Shown here: positions 1-11,396 of the stretch, in pieces
Numbering within the stretch: the first letter of the stretch is position 1
How the letters are laid out: each line of letters opens with the position of its first letter
From: Diplodia intermedia
Taxonomy: Eukaryota; Ascomycota; Dothideomycetes; Botryosphaeriales; Botryosphaeriaceae
Reading direction: 5' to 3'
DNA: 64,000 nt
NCBI GenBank assembly: GCA_021495925.1
Contig: JAKEKT010000092.1
Span: forward strand, 89,551-153,550
Made by a program: the position numbers and the translations under genes
The notes under the pieces: model-generated
The model's input: the letters and a program-made list of their open reading frames with translations, nothing else
Told to the model about the DNA's origin: nothing
Database searches by the model: none

Positions 1-1687
1 CCTATCGAGGGGAGGCTGCTGAAAAGAAGTGCGCGGCGGCGGCGCGCAAAGCAGGCGAGAGCTACAGGCGACGGCAAGGGTGTCGGTGGGTCGCCGTGTC
101 AGCTCTCAGTCGGGATTGCGGAGAGTAGGCTTGCGGCCTTGTTGGTGGGGTGGTTGTTGTGGTCGTCGAAGCCGGGCCCTCTCGAGAAACTTTGGCGGGG
201 CGAAACCTAGCGAGCGAGTAGGTAGGACCGTATATTTTCCTTGCCAGCGCTGACGCCCGCCAAAACACACAGCGGTCACGTGCAAGAAAACGCTAGGTTG
301 CTTACGTAGGAGGCAGCTGCGTCGCTGCGACACGTCCAGCGCGCGTTTTGCAGAGCGGAAAGCGCCCAACGCGACGCCCGTGACTCACCGGCCACCCCCC
401 TGCTGCTTGAGCGGGCCTGTACTCGTGCACCTGTTTCAGGCCAGAGCAATCGCCGACCACACCTTGGACAAGCCGAGGCCCTGTGTGCCACGTCCGCGAT
501 CATCGGCTTTCAGTGATGGCGGCTCTGGCGAAGCCGCTGGTCCGCACGCGTCTCGGTCCATCCAAGTCCCAACCCTCAACCCAACCACGTAGCACGAACA
601 TGTCGTTGCGAGGCAAGGGCAACCTTCCGCGCTTCCGCGGCAACGATCCTACCGCCAGCCACCCTGACAAAGCTTGCTGCGAGATTTTGCTCCACCGTGA
701 TGCCCCAACATTCTTTCAATGCCAAGAGACCCTGATTCCTCGCGCTAGCTCGTCGCCTGTTGCCCAATCAAGAACCGCTCTGCAGCTCCATGATCTGCCT
801 GCGCTTTCCACGTCAAAAATGTGTAGCTGATCTGAACAAGCCTGCGATGACCAAGAACGGTTTCTGATTGTCTGCGCTTACTTCACCTCACTCTTCTATT
901 CTCGGAAACTATTGCTATTTGGCGAAGACTGAGAACGGGACGAAAACGATTGTGGTATTGCTCATCTCGCAATGCTGCTACGAGGTTATATGATCAGCAA
1001 TTACGAATACTGTGCCAGTGGGCAGGCGTCACCGACTTCTCCGGTTCAATAGAAGCACGGATAGACATAAGTTCGAGGCTATGAGCCCAGTGCGAGAAAC
1101 GTCGTCCAATCCATAGGTACCTAGGGAGTTTCATGTCCAAACATGTTTACGCAATCTCAAGATTATGTGCACGTCCATATGTGTTCTTCAGCTCCCCCAT
1201 GGAGCATGGCACTGCGGTTATGACACTTCTCAAAAAATAATCATAGAGAGCGTAGTGACTATTCACGTCAACCAGGATCTCAATCATCACACGTAAAGCT
1301 TCCAAGCAGCATTCAGGATGATCGAGATTATTTCATAGTATTCCCCTTGAGCACTTTCCATGCCGTTCCCTTCCCACCCCGGACTAATCCTCCTCCACCT
1401 GCCACACCAACCCCCAACCAATAAATAGGCATACGCTACGAATAATACCCGTCGGCACAGCGCGCCGTTGAAAACACAAGGCCTAACGAAAAAGAGAGAG
1501 CGACCGACTGTCTACGCAAGTGAAGCTAAATCCCACCCGTGGTATCGCCACTGGAAAATGAAAACCAAAAAGGGGTTGTTACTCCTGCTACAGACACACC
1601 CCTGCGAAAGGGAAACACACTGCGCAAATGTTTCAGATAATGGCCAAGAGGAGAGTGAAATTATGCAAAGAGCATTGGCAGCTGTTT
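1..1687. other. No gene recognised
   Basis: Short open frames occur on both strands (for example 483-830 +), but none has a recognisable domain, a supported splice structure or a convincing start. The left 600 bases are GC-rich and the rest is closer to even composition. It may hold the 3' region of the CBS/PB1 gene and the promoter of a gene beyond the left edge. I see no RNA gene or repeat. Confidence 0.4.
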
Positions 1688-3850
1688 CTACCGGCTGGAG
1701 GCGCGGCCAAGAGCGAATACACCGACGATGACCACGGCCAATGTGACAATGGCGCCAGGCAGGAGTAGCTCATTGGGAACGCCTTGGATGACCTGCGCCG
1801 GAGGCTCGGGTTGCGACTTCCGCTTCCTACGGTGCTCGACCTCCTCGTCACTCTCTTCATCGTCGGAGGCGTGCTTCTTGCGCTCCCGGACCGACGGCTC
1901 GGGGGTGGATATTGCGGGCACACCCTGGGGAGCCACGGTGCTTGGGAGAGGGGAGTGCTCGGGGTGGTGCACGAAGAGGTCGACCTTCTCCGTATGGTGC
2001 ATGTTAGCAAGGCTGACAGCCTCGAGAAGGTCGTGGTTAGTAGTAATAGAGACGCTGTCGCCCTCATTGTCCAGATAGCTGAGGGCAAAGCCAGAGTTGC
2101 TCAGGTGGCCATCTTCAAAAGTGGGAGTGCCGCCAACAGCTTCAATGTCAGCACCCAGCTTGTCAGTCACCTGAGCAACAAATGCGCCGAGACCGGCGGA
2201 GGGAACCGCCTGGAAACGGTGGGTCCGTCCGCTAGGGGCCTTGAACTTGAAGGCGAAGGGCATGTCCTCAAATGGCATAGCGGGCGAAGTAGCAACGGCA
2301 GAGTGCTCCGGAGTCTCCATGCCAACGTGCGAAGCAGAGTCATTGGGCATGACGCTCTCTACGCGATCCAAACCTCCGCCGTGGCGGTCCAGGCCGGGAG
2401 ACATCACGTGTGATCGTGAGAGTTCCGTGCGGGGGTGGTGGCTACCGCCTTCACCGGAGACCATGGACTCGGACTCGTGGTCGAGGGAGAGCCAGAACTT
2501 GTTCCATGCGGGACCCTCACTGTCTCCAGTGGACATGGTGTTGATCTGGCTAGCGTTAGATCCGAAACACTCTATTTCAGCCCTGCTGACTGAACATACC
2601 TGATCCAACGTGGCATACGTCAACTTGAGCACATCAACCATGCCAACGATCTCGCCCGCGTCGCTCATCACGGGCAAGTTGAGGTAATGGCCATCTGAGA
2701 GTTTTTCAGCAACTGCAGCCATCACCACCAGAGACCAAGTACTTACCGTGCATCTTACGCAGAGCAGCCTGAATGCTCATATCTATGGGAGCGAAGTCGG
2801 GGTGGGGCGTCATGACACGGACCACGCTGCAGGTACCTGGGTCAAGGCCAGCAGCAATGACACGGAGCACCACATCCTTGCTGGTGAAGATACCAGTAAT
2901 GGAGCCCTGATCTTGCACAAGGACGGCGGTCGTATGGTTCTCCTTCATCGCCAGCGCAGCCTCCTTGACGGACGTCCGGACGGAAACCGTGACAGGCGGA
3001 AGGCCAGTCAGAACCGATTCCAGCGTAGGGCCCGACATCTTGGTCCTGATAGCCTCAACGTACTGAATGACCTGCTGCGGCTGGCTCGAGCCAAGTTCCG
3101 CCTGAACACCCTCCAGCGCATCGTAGAGTTTTCTCGAAGAGCTGTAGGCGCGCTCGAGCTTCTCCATCGCCTCGTAGAAACACTTTGTAATATCCAGAAT
3201 ACCAGCAATGTCGTGGTTCTCGTCCATGACGGGCAGATGGCGGAATCCCTTCCTGACCATGAGATCCAGAGCATCCGTGGCGCTGGTGTCCGTCTTCGCG
3301 CAAAGCGGGTTCTTGGTCATGATGTCCGCAATGGTGATGTCCCTGGCCTTGATGCCCGCGCCCACCACCCTGAAAGCCAAATCCTTCGCGGTGAAGATAC
3401 CAGCGATGCGCTCATCGTCGTCGGTGACCAGAACGCAGTCCTCACGCTTCGCGGCCATGAGCTGCGCGGCCTCGGCGACGGTCGTGTGCGGCTTGATCTG
3501 AAGGGCATTGCTGGGCTTCAGGGCAAGGACGGTTCCCGGCGGCGCCTTGCGCGCGCGCTGCAGGCGGCTGGTCGGGGCCCTCTTCTTGTTGAGGTCGCTC
3601 TCGATTTTCTTGCGAATGGCCTGGCGCATCGTCAGCGACTACTGCTGCATGCCCCGCGACGGGGTTGCCGGGGGCATTCGCATACCTCATCGCGTTTCGA
3701 CTGCTTCGCGCGGCTGGCACTCAGCGTCGAGCTGCCGCCCACCTCGCTCTGATGGTCGGAGGGACGCGGGATGCCGGACGGGCTGTTGTAGGAGGGGATC
3801 CCACCCCTCCCCTTGTTGGGGGTACCGCGGTAGGTACCGGTGGTCGACAT
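1688..3850 (-). CDS. CBS-domain and PB1-domain protein with C-terminal membrane anchor (Mug70-like)
   Basis: Four exons: 3850-3686, 3620-2747, 2694-2600 and 2545-1688, giving 663 residues. All junctions are GT-AG and keep frame. Two CBS pairs are visible, about residues 85-215 and 245-375; the second is restored only when the 52-bp intron 2695-2746 is removed, giving the run MHDGHYLNLPVM. A PB1-like segment follows at about 473-570, then a basic/acidic region and a single hydrophobic stretch near 640-660 just before the end, which suggests tail anchoring. CBS pairs usually bind adenine nucleotides and PB1 mediates protein pairing. The arrangement matches the fission yeast Mug70 family, whose biochemical role is poorly known. 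The 54-bp intron 2546-2599 has no stop and is a multiple of three, so retention would add 18 residues. The start is the first ATG of exon 1. Confidence 0.85.
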
Positions 3851-4435
3851 CTGGGCGTATCACCGTGTGCAGAGAAGAATGGAGCTGCGGTGGTGTGAAG
3901 AAGGGCCGTGTTGTGGCCCGGCAGGTGGGTTGTCCGAGGATGTCCTGACAGGGAGTTGGGGGCTCCAGCTGGGGCAAGATTTTGGGCCGGCAGCGACGCC
4001 TCTCGACCGCGCTTCCTCTGCTGGTTGGCAGCTTCCGACGCCCCGCAATACCACAAGACTGTCAAATTTTCTGCGCAGATACTCGGTGCGGAGCCGAAAG
4101 CGGAGCAGACCAATGTGACGAGACGCGTTGCAGGGTGCTTGATAGGCCACACCTGCGCAGACAACAAATCATAACACCTCAAGATCGATGACCGCGGGAT
4201 CACGCGTAAGACAGGGATGTGGGGCGGTGAAGCCGAGCCAGGGACTTCTGCACATTCGCGGCAGCATGAGCTCTGGGCAAGGGGGTCCGGGGGCGTTCCG
4301 TGTGGCCTGAGGCATCGAATGTGCCCGGCGCCCGGCCAATGTTTCCTCCGCGCAAGCGATGCACTTCGGGGCTGCGCACAAACGTCCTTTCTGACCACAC
4401 CGCGACACTACTTACCCCGGAACAAGTAGATTCTC
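3851..4435. promoter_or_regulatory. Divergent intergenic region between CBS/PB1 gene and eS26
   Basis: About 585 bases lie between the CBS/PB1 start at 3850 and the eS26 leader intron at 4436. The two genes diverge, so both promoters should be here. Open frames inside lack any family signature. No TATA box or operator is distinctive enough to call. Confidence 0.5.
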
Positions 4436-4488
4436 GTAAGTGCACACCTCTAACCACCCACAATTCCAATCTCCTAACGCGCGCGCAG
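4436..4488 (+). other. 5' UTR intron of eS26
   Basis: A GTAAGT donor at 4436 and a pyrimidine-containing acceptor ending CGCAG at 4488 flank 53 bases with CTAAC at about 4474. It lies 11 bases before the eS26 start codon. Leader introns are common in ribosomal protein genes. Inference only; no transcript evidence. Confidence 0.55.
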
Positions 4489-4499
4489 GTTCAGTCAAA

Positions 4500-5087
4500 A
4501 TGGTCAAGAAGAGAGCTTCCAAGTACGATTTCACCCGTCCTCGACACCTACGCGCTCGCGTGCTAACAGCCCCTCCAGCGGCCGCAACAAGAAGGGCCGC
4601 GGCCACGTCAAGCCCATCCGCTGCAGCAACTGCTCGCGCTGCACGCCCAAGGACAAGGCGATCAAGAGATTCACCATCCGCAACATGGTCGAGTCCGCCG
4701 CCATCCGTACGTCCACCGCGCACCCCATAATACACACACTCGGCTCCGTTGGAGGATTTGGAGCAGGAGATTGAGAAGAACCTTGGCGGAACGCGATGCT
4801 GACGTCGCAATGTTTAAACAGGTGATATCTCGGATGCCTCTGTCTTCCCTGAGTACACCGTCCCCAAGATGTACCTCAAGCTCCAGTACTGCGTCTCGTG
4901 CGCTATCCACGGCAAGATCGTCCGGTATGTCCATGCTGCCCTGCTGCACCTCTGCCTGATGAATTGCTGACGCGGAAACAGTGTCCGTTCCCGCGAGGGC
5001 CGCCGCAACCGCGCTCCCCCGCCCAGGATCAGGTACAACAAGGATGGCAAGAAGATCACTCCCCAGCAGACCGCCAAGGCCAACTAA
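4500..5087 (+). CDS. RPS26: 40S ribosomal protein eS26
   Basis: Four exons: 4500-4522, 4579-4706, 4822-4924 and 4982-5087, giving 119 residues, the normal length for the family. The protein starts [19 protein letters not shown]. The C2-C2 zinc pattern is visible as CSNCSRC and, later, YCVSCAIH. It ends in a basic tail after [10 protein letters not shown]. eS26 sits at the mRNA exit channel of the small subunit. The first exon has only 23 coding bases and its donor follows TCCAA; the intron carries GCTAAC as branch point. Every junction is supported by the conserved protein, so the model is firm. It is likely strongly expressed, with a leader intron upstream. Confidence 0.96.
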
Positions 5088-5487
5088 ATTCGATATCCGG
5101 ATTGGCGAATAAAAAAGTCGGCAATTTCAGTCTAAAGTGGGCGTCGTGGGTTCTTTGAAAGGCTCGGGCGAATCCTGGTTTCCGAGTAAAAAATGGAGGA
5201 ACGTCATGATGTCACGGTGTTCAAGGGCCGGCCGGGATGAGAACCTTTAACATAAAGGAATGACCATTAGGAGTTCTGTTTGCTGAAATGCAACGCGCTC
5301 CTTTCAGACATTTCGAGCTGTCTCCAATGCTTTGTTCACTCGTGAAACTTGAATTTTGAACCTGACGTAATTGCGGGTTGTTGAATCCGTCGATCCCTCA
5401 ACCGTCATGCCTGCCAGGTGCCCGTCAACGCCACAGCGCCATTCGCTATGCTTTTGCTCGTGGGTATTACACCCTCACGCGCCTGAC
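5088..5487. other. Convergent intergenic region
   Basis: Lies between the eS26 stop and the ELYS-like stop, so it should hold two 3' UTRs. An AATAAA-like stretch (GAATAAAAAAG) occurs at about 5107, 20 bases after the eS26 stop and plausible as a polyadenylation signal. Nothing else seen. Confidence 0.5.
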
Positions 5488-6681
5488 TCAAAGTTCAGCC
5501 ATCTTGAAGACGCCCTCTGCCGCCCTGGATCCCAGCCCGGCGTTCAGAATGTCCTTGACCCCGTCCCACGTAACGTCATTGAACCTCCTGCCACTCAACT
5601 CCTTGCCCACATCCACAGCATCGGGGTACTTCCCGACGGCCAGCCGCCTCGCCATGACGGTGTCGCGCGACGCATGCAGCCCTCTGCCCTTGCCCTCGAG
5701 CAGGAAGTCCTCGAACCAGCCCTCCTCCTCGGCCGTCAGCGGCAGGTCGACCAGCTCCTCGGTGCGGCGGCTGCGCGCCTCGGGCAGCGCCGGCGCCATG
5801 GCCTCCTGGATCAGCAGCTCGAGCAGCGCGCGCTGGTCCTGGCTCGGCTGCGCGCGCGCGAAGAAGTAGGCCTGCGTGACCGACAGGCCGGCCAGGTAGC
5901 GGAAGTAGGCGCGCTGCAGCTCCGGGTCGCTGCTCAGGGGCGGCCGCACGGCGTTGTAGTAGGCCAGCGGCAGGTGCTGCGTGCCGGTGCCGGTGCTGCC
6001 GTTTTGTTGGTGGTGGTGGTGGCTGTGGTGACGCTGGGAGTGGTCGGCGGTGTCGTTGGTCGTTGCGGCGTGCTCGAGCAGGACGCGCAGCACGTCTTCC
6101 GGGAAGGTGGGGAGGAGGGAGGGGTGCGTCAGCGACTCGAGCGCGTTCTGGCCCGGCGTCTGGAGCGTTAGGAGGGGAGGTCAAATATGTAGGCTTTTTG
6201 TCTTCCCTGGGAAGAGGCGCGGGGAGGACGTACGGTGAATTGGAGCCGGTCCATGTGCCAGAGGCCTTTGATGACGACCCAGTACTTTTGCGGGAGGCAG
6301 ACGCTTTTGGCGAAGTCTTCTGGCTGGCTGGAGCCCTCGCCGCTGCTGTCTTTTAGAAGGTAGAAGAGCAGTGATTGCTTGTAATGGTCGGCGATCGGAG
6401 AGGTCGTGATGCGCTCGTGCAGCTCGCGCAGGTCGGCATTCTTGGAGGGAGGGTAGAGGTAGCCGCCTGTGTGTCGGGTTAGCGACGCTGCTGGGTTGTA
6501 GGTAGTGAGGGTGCAGTCAATTACTCTTAACGTTCAGCTGGGCGAGCAACCTGTCGAAGAAGAGGGTGCCGCCAAGGGTGCGGCGATTTGCACGGATGGC
6601 GTTGACGGTAGGGTGCGGGTAGATGTCACCGCCGCTCGCGTCTGAGGCGAAAACCGCCGCGAAGTCATTGATGTCGAGCAT
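5488..6681 (-). CDS. ELYS-like nuclear pore assembly protein
   Basis: Three exons: 6681-6525, 6466-6234 and 6159-5488, giving 353 residues. The N-terminal part carries the pattern of the fungal ELYS domain: a start MLDINDFAAVF, a segment LFFDRLLAQLNVK, then GYLYPPSKNADLRELHERI. In yeasts and filamentous fungi this short ELYS-like protein binds the Nup84/Nup107-160 outer ring at the nuclear envelope. A histidine-rich loop (HSHHHHQQ) lies near the middle. The animal AT-hook tail is absent, as expected for fungi. Donor of intron 1 is GTAATT, which is weak but gives the conserved join NVKSGYLY. Start is the first ATG with a conserved N terminus. It diverges from the DUF3431 gene. Confidence 0.8.
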
Positions 6682-7224
6682 TGTTGCAAGAGCTATGGGT
6701 GGCAGGGCGCGCGCGAGTGGAGGCGGGCGCGTTGTTTGGAGTTGAGCTTTCTGCCCGTTGCGAGTCATGTTGGAGCGCCGTCGGAGGTGCCTTCTCTCCG
6801 CACTTCTGCAACACACCTTTACAAGTCTTTCCATCCTGTGACTTAGACGTACGACCGCTCTCACTGACACGCAGGAATCTTTCCGGCGTTGCAGGTGCAT
6901 GATTTATTTCTGCCCACGTATTCGATCCTCTTACTACAAGAATTACAGCGACAATACATCCCTGGTTTGCCATCACGACTTGGCTCTCTCCTGGCTTTCG
7001 CTGCCAAGTCTTACGGTCTGGCCATCGAGTAGCAGGCTGGCTTGAACTCTTGCAGATGTTGTTACTGTCCTTGCTTTCAACCATGTGGCGACGCGTTGCA
7101 TTCCACCCCCTGTGAAGATTGGCCCAAACGACCACCATGCCCTCTCTTTTGTTTGTCAGATGCGCTCTTCTTTGCATGAATCTTTCCATGATTATCTTTG
7201 ACATTTGGCCGAGGCCTTTGCAAA
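6682..7224. promoter_or_regulatory. Divergent promoter region, ELYS-like gene and DUF3431 gene
   Basis: A 543-base region between two divergent start codons. Open frames inside, such as 6665-7204 on the minus strand, overlap the ELYS-like start and have no family features. No specific regulatory site can be claimed. Confidence 0.45.
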
Positions 7225-8932
7225 ATGGTCACACACCGCCAAAAGCAGCTCGTCATTATAGCTTTTGCTATCCTTTTCCTTTTCACCTTCGCGTACAACA
7301 TCCACAAAGATGTGCGGACTCGTCACCTCCAGGAGAGTCCGGCACTTTACGATCATTCAGACAATCCCCTGGAGCAGCTACTTTCCCCGATAACTCCAAC
7401 TCATGAAATGAATAAAACAACGTCTTCGGCTCATAGCGCGACTACGGACTATTACGACTACATCAAGGTTAAACTAGGGTCGCTCATCGAAGCAGGTATA
7501 CTTGATGATACTGCTACAGCAACTGAGACCATGCTAGGCGATGCCATCGCACCTGTCACCACGAGCACTCAGAATTACATTCTCGACCTTCTGAACCTCG
7601 TTGCAACGACCTCTACAGAAGCTGCTATCGTAACAGATATTGCAACACTACAGTTGGAAACATCTATCTCGCCGGGAGATGGGGACTCAACTCTAGAGTC
7701 GTTTCCGGATTCGTCGGCGTTGGTCGTGGCCGAGGCGTCGGCAACATCGGATACTCCAGAGACAATGTCAACGTTGGATGCCTCAAGGACATCGTCAACG
7801 TCGTCGGTAAGTACATAATGACGTATCTTGAAATGCTTCTTTTCCCATTGGCTCATCATTATTCTATGATCAGGCTTCTTATGCCATAATATCACACCTG
7901 TCCTTCGAAACTGTCATGCCACAACCCATAGACTACAAGTACAGCCGGGCCTTGGTGATTGCACGCACCTCCAAAGAAGACATTTCATGGATCGACGGCG
8001 TTTTCGGAGACGATCAACTCCTGCAAAAGGCCATCTACACGGTGGACAATCCGGTGGAGCCATACGTTCTCCCAGCGAACAAGGGCCATGAAGTGATGGC
8101 GTACCTGACTTTCATCGTCGACTTCTACGACAATTTACCGGACATTTCGATATTCATGCACTCGCATCTCGTGGCCTGGCACAACAACGAGCTTCTTGAG
8201 ATGAGCTCGGCAGAAATCCTCAAGCATCTGAACTTTCGGAAAGTCATCCGTGAGGGCAAGTACATCAAATGCCGACTGAACCATGGAGTTCAACTAACAA
8301 AGAATGAAGGATACGTCAACCTCCGGTGCCACAGATGGCCAAGCTGCCCAAACCATCTTTTCCCAATCGCCAAGAACAACAGCGAATGGGGCGTTCCCGA
8401 GGAAGCCGTTTTCGCCGACGCGTGGATGGAGCTCCTGCCGTTCGAAACGGTGCCGGAAGTGGTGTCGCAGCCATGCTGCGGGCAATTCGCGGTGTCACGG
8501 GAGCGCATCCACATGCTCCCCAAAGCGCAGTACGAGCACTTCCGGCGGTGGCTAATGTACACGACGCTGGAGGACCGGCTGTCCGGACGGGTGTGGGAGT
8601 ATCTTTACCAGTACATCTGGCTCGGGGTGCATCAGCTGTGCCCCAAGGAGCACGCATGCTACTGCGACCTCTACGGCGTGTGCTTCGGCGGCGAGACCGA
8701 GTACGAGGACTACAACGCGAAGAAGGCGCACGTCGACATGCTGCAGCAGATGAGCGGGAAGCAGATCGAGGCGGGCGGCAATGCGACCTGGCCGGTCGAC
8801 TACGAGACGTTGATCGAGACGTCGAGAGAGGCGGTCAAGACGGACCTGCGCAATGCCTTTTTGAGGGGCAGCGATCCGTACAACCGGGCGGTGGAATTGG
8901 GCAGGGAGTTTCAGGCGGGCGATGGGTTTTAG
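7225..8932 (+). CDS. DUF3431 family type II membrane protein
   Basis: Two exons, 7225-7806 and 7874-8932, giving 546 residues; the 67-bp intron is GTAAGT to CAG and in phase 0. Residues about 9-25 are strongly hydrophobic after a basic start (MVTHRQKQ), which predicts a signal anchor with a short cytosolic tail. A Ser/Thr-rich region to about residue 190 looks like a glycosylated stalk. The rest is the DUF3431 domain, with SRALVIARTSKEDISWI, a YLTFIVDFYDNLPDISIFMH core and many cysteines near the C terminus (CPKEHACYCDLYGVCF). The family is found in fungi and resembles glycosyltransferase-like lumenal enzymes, but its activity is not established. The ATG at 7225 was chosen for its AAAATGG context; the frame is open 27 bases further upstream only from a TTG. 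Confidence 0.85.
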
Positions 8933-9642
8933 GTGGTGTGAGGTCCTAACACGAGAAGAAGATGCGCGGGTTTGTGCTTTTGGTTCTTCCTCTTTCGGGT
9001 TCATGGAAGATGATTTCTGGGCTGCTGCTTCGAGACTGATGCATGTTTTGTGACGACCTTTCTTATCGCACCCAACTTCGACCTTCCTCTGCCCCACCAA
9101 GCGGACTCGAGTAGTATATTAAAAGCTGTGTTTTGCCGGGAAGGTCGGGCCTCCGAGCAGGTGGGCCAAAGCCCGAGACCCAATCAAGCTCTCATGCGCG
9201 GGAGATCGCCGGGCCTCGGCGCTCGATCAAGCAGGTGCTGACGCGCAGAAGCGATGGCGGGTCAGCAGCCCTGACTCTCTCTCCCTCAAGCCTGCAAGCC
9301 GTCGGCCAGCCCGAGTTCTTCGACGTTTCGCGCCCTCACCATGCCCTGCCGATCCGCCCTGTCATCTATGCGCTCCAGGGCCCCGTGGCCGGCGTTCCCG
9401 GTCCTCGCGAGCTGATTGGTGGTGTACCTGATGAGCGGGAGCGACGTCAGGCGTCACGGGTCCCATCCGTCCCAATGACTGGCGGGCAGATCCCATAGAC
9501 CGCCTCCTACCACCTGCCGCATCTCTCCTTACTGCCCTATCTTCCCGAACGCCCGCTCCCAATCCCGTTACGTACTCCGCGCTCCACCAGGGAAACACAG
9601 CAGCAAACATCGGAAACCCTGCCCCCGCATACAATAAACAAT
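8933..9642. other. Intergenic region upstream of RNase T2
   Basis: Between two genes on the plus strand. The right part is pyrimidine-rich, as in many fungal promoters. Short frames (9133-9498 +) show no domain. The TATA-like element belonging to the next gene lies further right. Confidence 0.4.
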
Positions 9643-9658
9643 ATGTCCGCCCAAGCCC

Positions 9659-9666
9659 TATATAAT
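9659..9666 (+). promoter_or_regulatory. TATA-like element of the RNase T2 gene
   Basis: TATATAAT lies 58 bases before the ATG at 9724, a typical distance for a fungal TATA box with a short leader. It also lies 16 bases after an in-frame ATG at 9643, which makes that upstream ATG an unlikely start if this element is used. Confidence 0.45.
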
Positions 9667-9723
9667 GCGGCGCGCGCCGCCGCTGAGGAAGCTCCGCGGA
9701 TACCGCAGCAGCTCGGCGACACC

Positions 9724-11099
9724 ATGGCCTCCTCGCTCCCCTCGCTCCGCACCGTCTCCAAGCTCGCCCTCGGCGGCGCCCAGGTCCTGCTCGGTTCCGC
9801 CTCTTCGGCCCATGCAGGCACCTCCAAGAGCTGCTCGGCCGACGGCGCCCTGTCGTGCCAGAACACCACCGCCCAGACGGACCTATGCTGCTTCAACGCT
9901 CCCGGTGGCCAGCTCCTGCTGACCCAGTTCTGGGACACGCAGCCGGTGACGGGCCCCGTCGATTCGTGGACCCTGCACGGTCTTTGGTATGTTGGCGTGC
10001 ATCTTTCCGCCCCGCGCCGAAGCTTTTGTGGCTGCGAGACAAGACGGGAAGCTTACTTTCATGGGGGTGATACAGGCCTGACCGCTGCGACGGCACGTAC
10101 GACGCTTCCTGCGACTCCTCGAGAGCTTATACGAACATCACCGATATCCTGCAGGCTTTTGACGACAAGGACACGCTCTCGTACATGCAAACGTACTGGA
10201 AGGACTACAATGGAGACGACGAGACTTTCTGGGAGCATGAGTGGAGCAAGCATGGCACCTGTATCTCGACGCTGGAGCCGTCATGCTACACGGACTATGA
10301 CCCGACCCAGGAGGTGCCCGACTTCTTTGACAGGGCGGTCTCCCTGTTCAAGACTCTGCCAACATACGAGGTTAGTTAGGGATGCTCAAACTTAGAGTCG
10401 ACCAGCAATTAACGAAGACTTGTATAGTGGTTGTCCGCCGCGGGCATCACGCCCTCGTCCTCGGCGACATACACCTCAGCGGAGATCCAGGCCGCGCTCA
10501 AGGCGAAGCACGGCCAGGAGGTGACGCTCGGCTGCCAGAGCGGCGCCCTCAACGAGGTCTGGTACCACTACAACGTCCGTGGCTCGGTCCAGAGCGGCGA
10601 ATTCGTCGCCGCCGAGCCCGACGGCACCAAGTCCAGCTGTCCCAGCAGCGGCGTCAAGTACTACCCCAAGAGCTCTGGCACGTCGACCACCACTACCGCC
10701 ACCGCCACCAAGACTACCTCTACCGCCACTGCCACCAGCACCGGCTCCTTCTCCGGCAAGGGCAACCTCAAAGTCGAGGTCGACGGCGCGCAGACGGGCT
10801 GCATCATCTCGGCCGGCGCGTGGTACACGACCGGCACCTGCGCCACCTTCACCGCCTCGGCCAGCGGCGACGGCTTCACCCTGTCTAGTAGCAAGGGCAA
10901 GTGCGGCATCGCCGATGGTGAGCTCACCTGCGGCTCCGCCGTCAGCGACGCCACCGTCTTCACCGCCGTCGAGGGCGACCTGGCCTACGACGGCAGCACC
11001 GCTTTCTATGCCGACAGCGTCCCGTCTGGCACGACGCAGGGCGTCGTCTACACGGGCGATCATGATGTGAAATTCGTGATCACTTGGGCGAGTGCGTAA
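9724..11099 (+). CDS. Secreted ribonuclease T2 with C-terminal extension domain
   Basis: Three exons: 9724-9986, 10076-10370 and 10428-11099, giving 409 residues. Both active-site blocks are present: CAS1 as SWTLHGLWPDRC, formed across the first intron, and CAS2 as FWEHEWSKHGTC; the two histidines are the catalytic pair. The enzyme cleaves single-stranded RNA through a 2',3'-cyclic phosphate. A signal peptide is predicted from MASSLPSLRT to about ...SASSAHA, followed by cysteine-rich mature protein. A Thr/Ser-rich linker near residues 260-290 leads to a C-terminal beta-rich domain of about 115 residues that fungal RNase T2 proteins share. The frame is open to an ATG at 9643, but that would bury the signal peptide behind 27 polar residues and place the TATA element inside the gene. 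Expected to be vacuolar or extracellular. Confidence 0.9.
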
Positions 11100-11396
11100 G
11101 GAGTGATGTCTGTTTTGCATAGATCGTGGCGCGGCATGTCATTTGTTTGATACGTAGAAGGTACGATACGATAGAAATGAAGCCATTTTTGCGTTGTGAT
11201 TACATGGTTGTAGTGACGGCGAACTGGAGGATTTTGATCTGTGCAGGATTGATGCCAAGAATATCGAGAGAATCGATTCGAAAGGCCTTCATCCAATTTA
11301 CAGCATCTTCTTCTAAATGGGGGCCTTGTTCCTTTATGGCTAACAGAGAGGAAAGGGAAAGGAAAAGAAAGGGCGCCACCAAAATATCTTCTCCAC

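Noticed and set aside
483..830. 115-codon plus-strand frame near the left edge
   Set aside because: No similarity that I can recognise, no splice or promoter support, and frames of similar size exist on the opposite strand.
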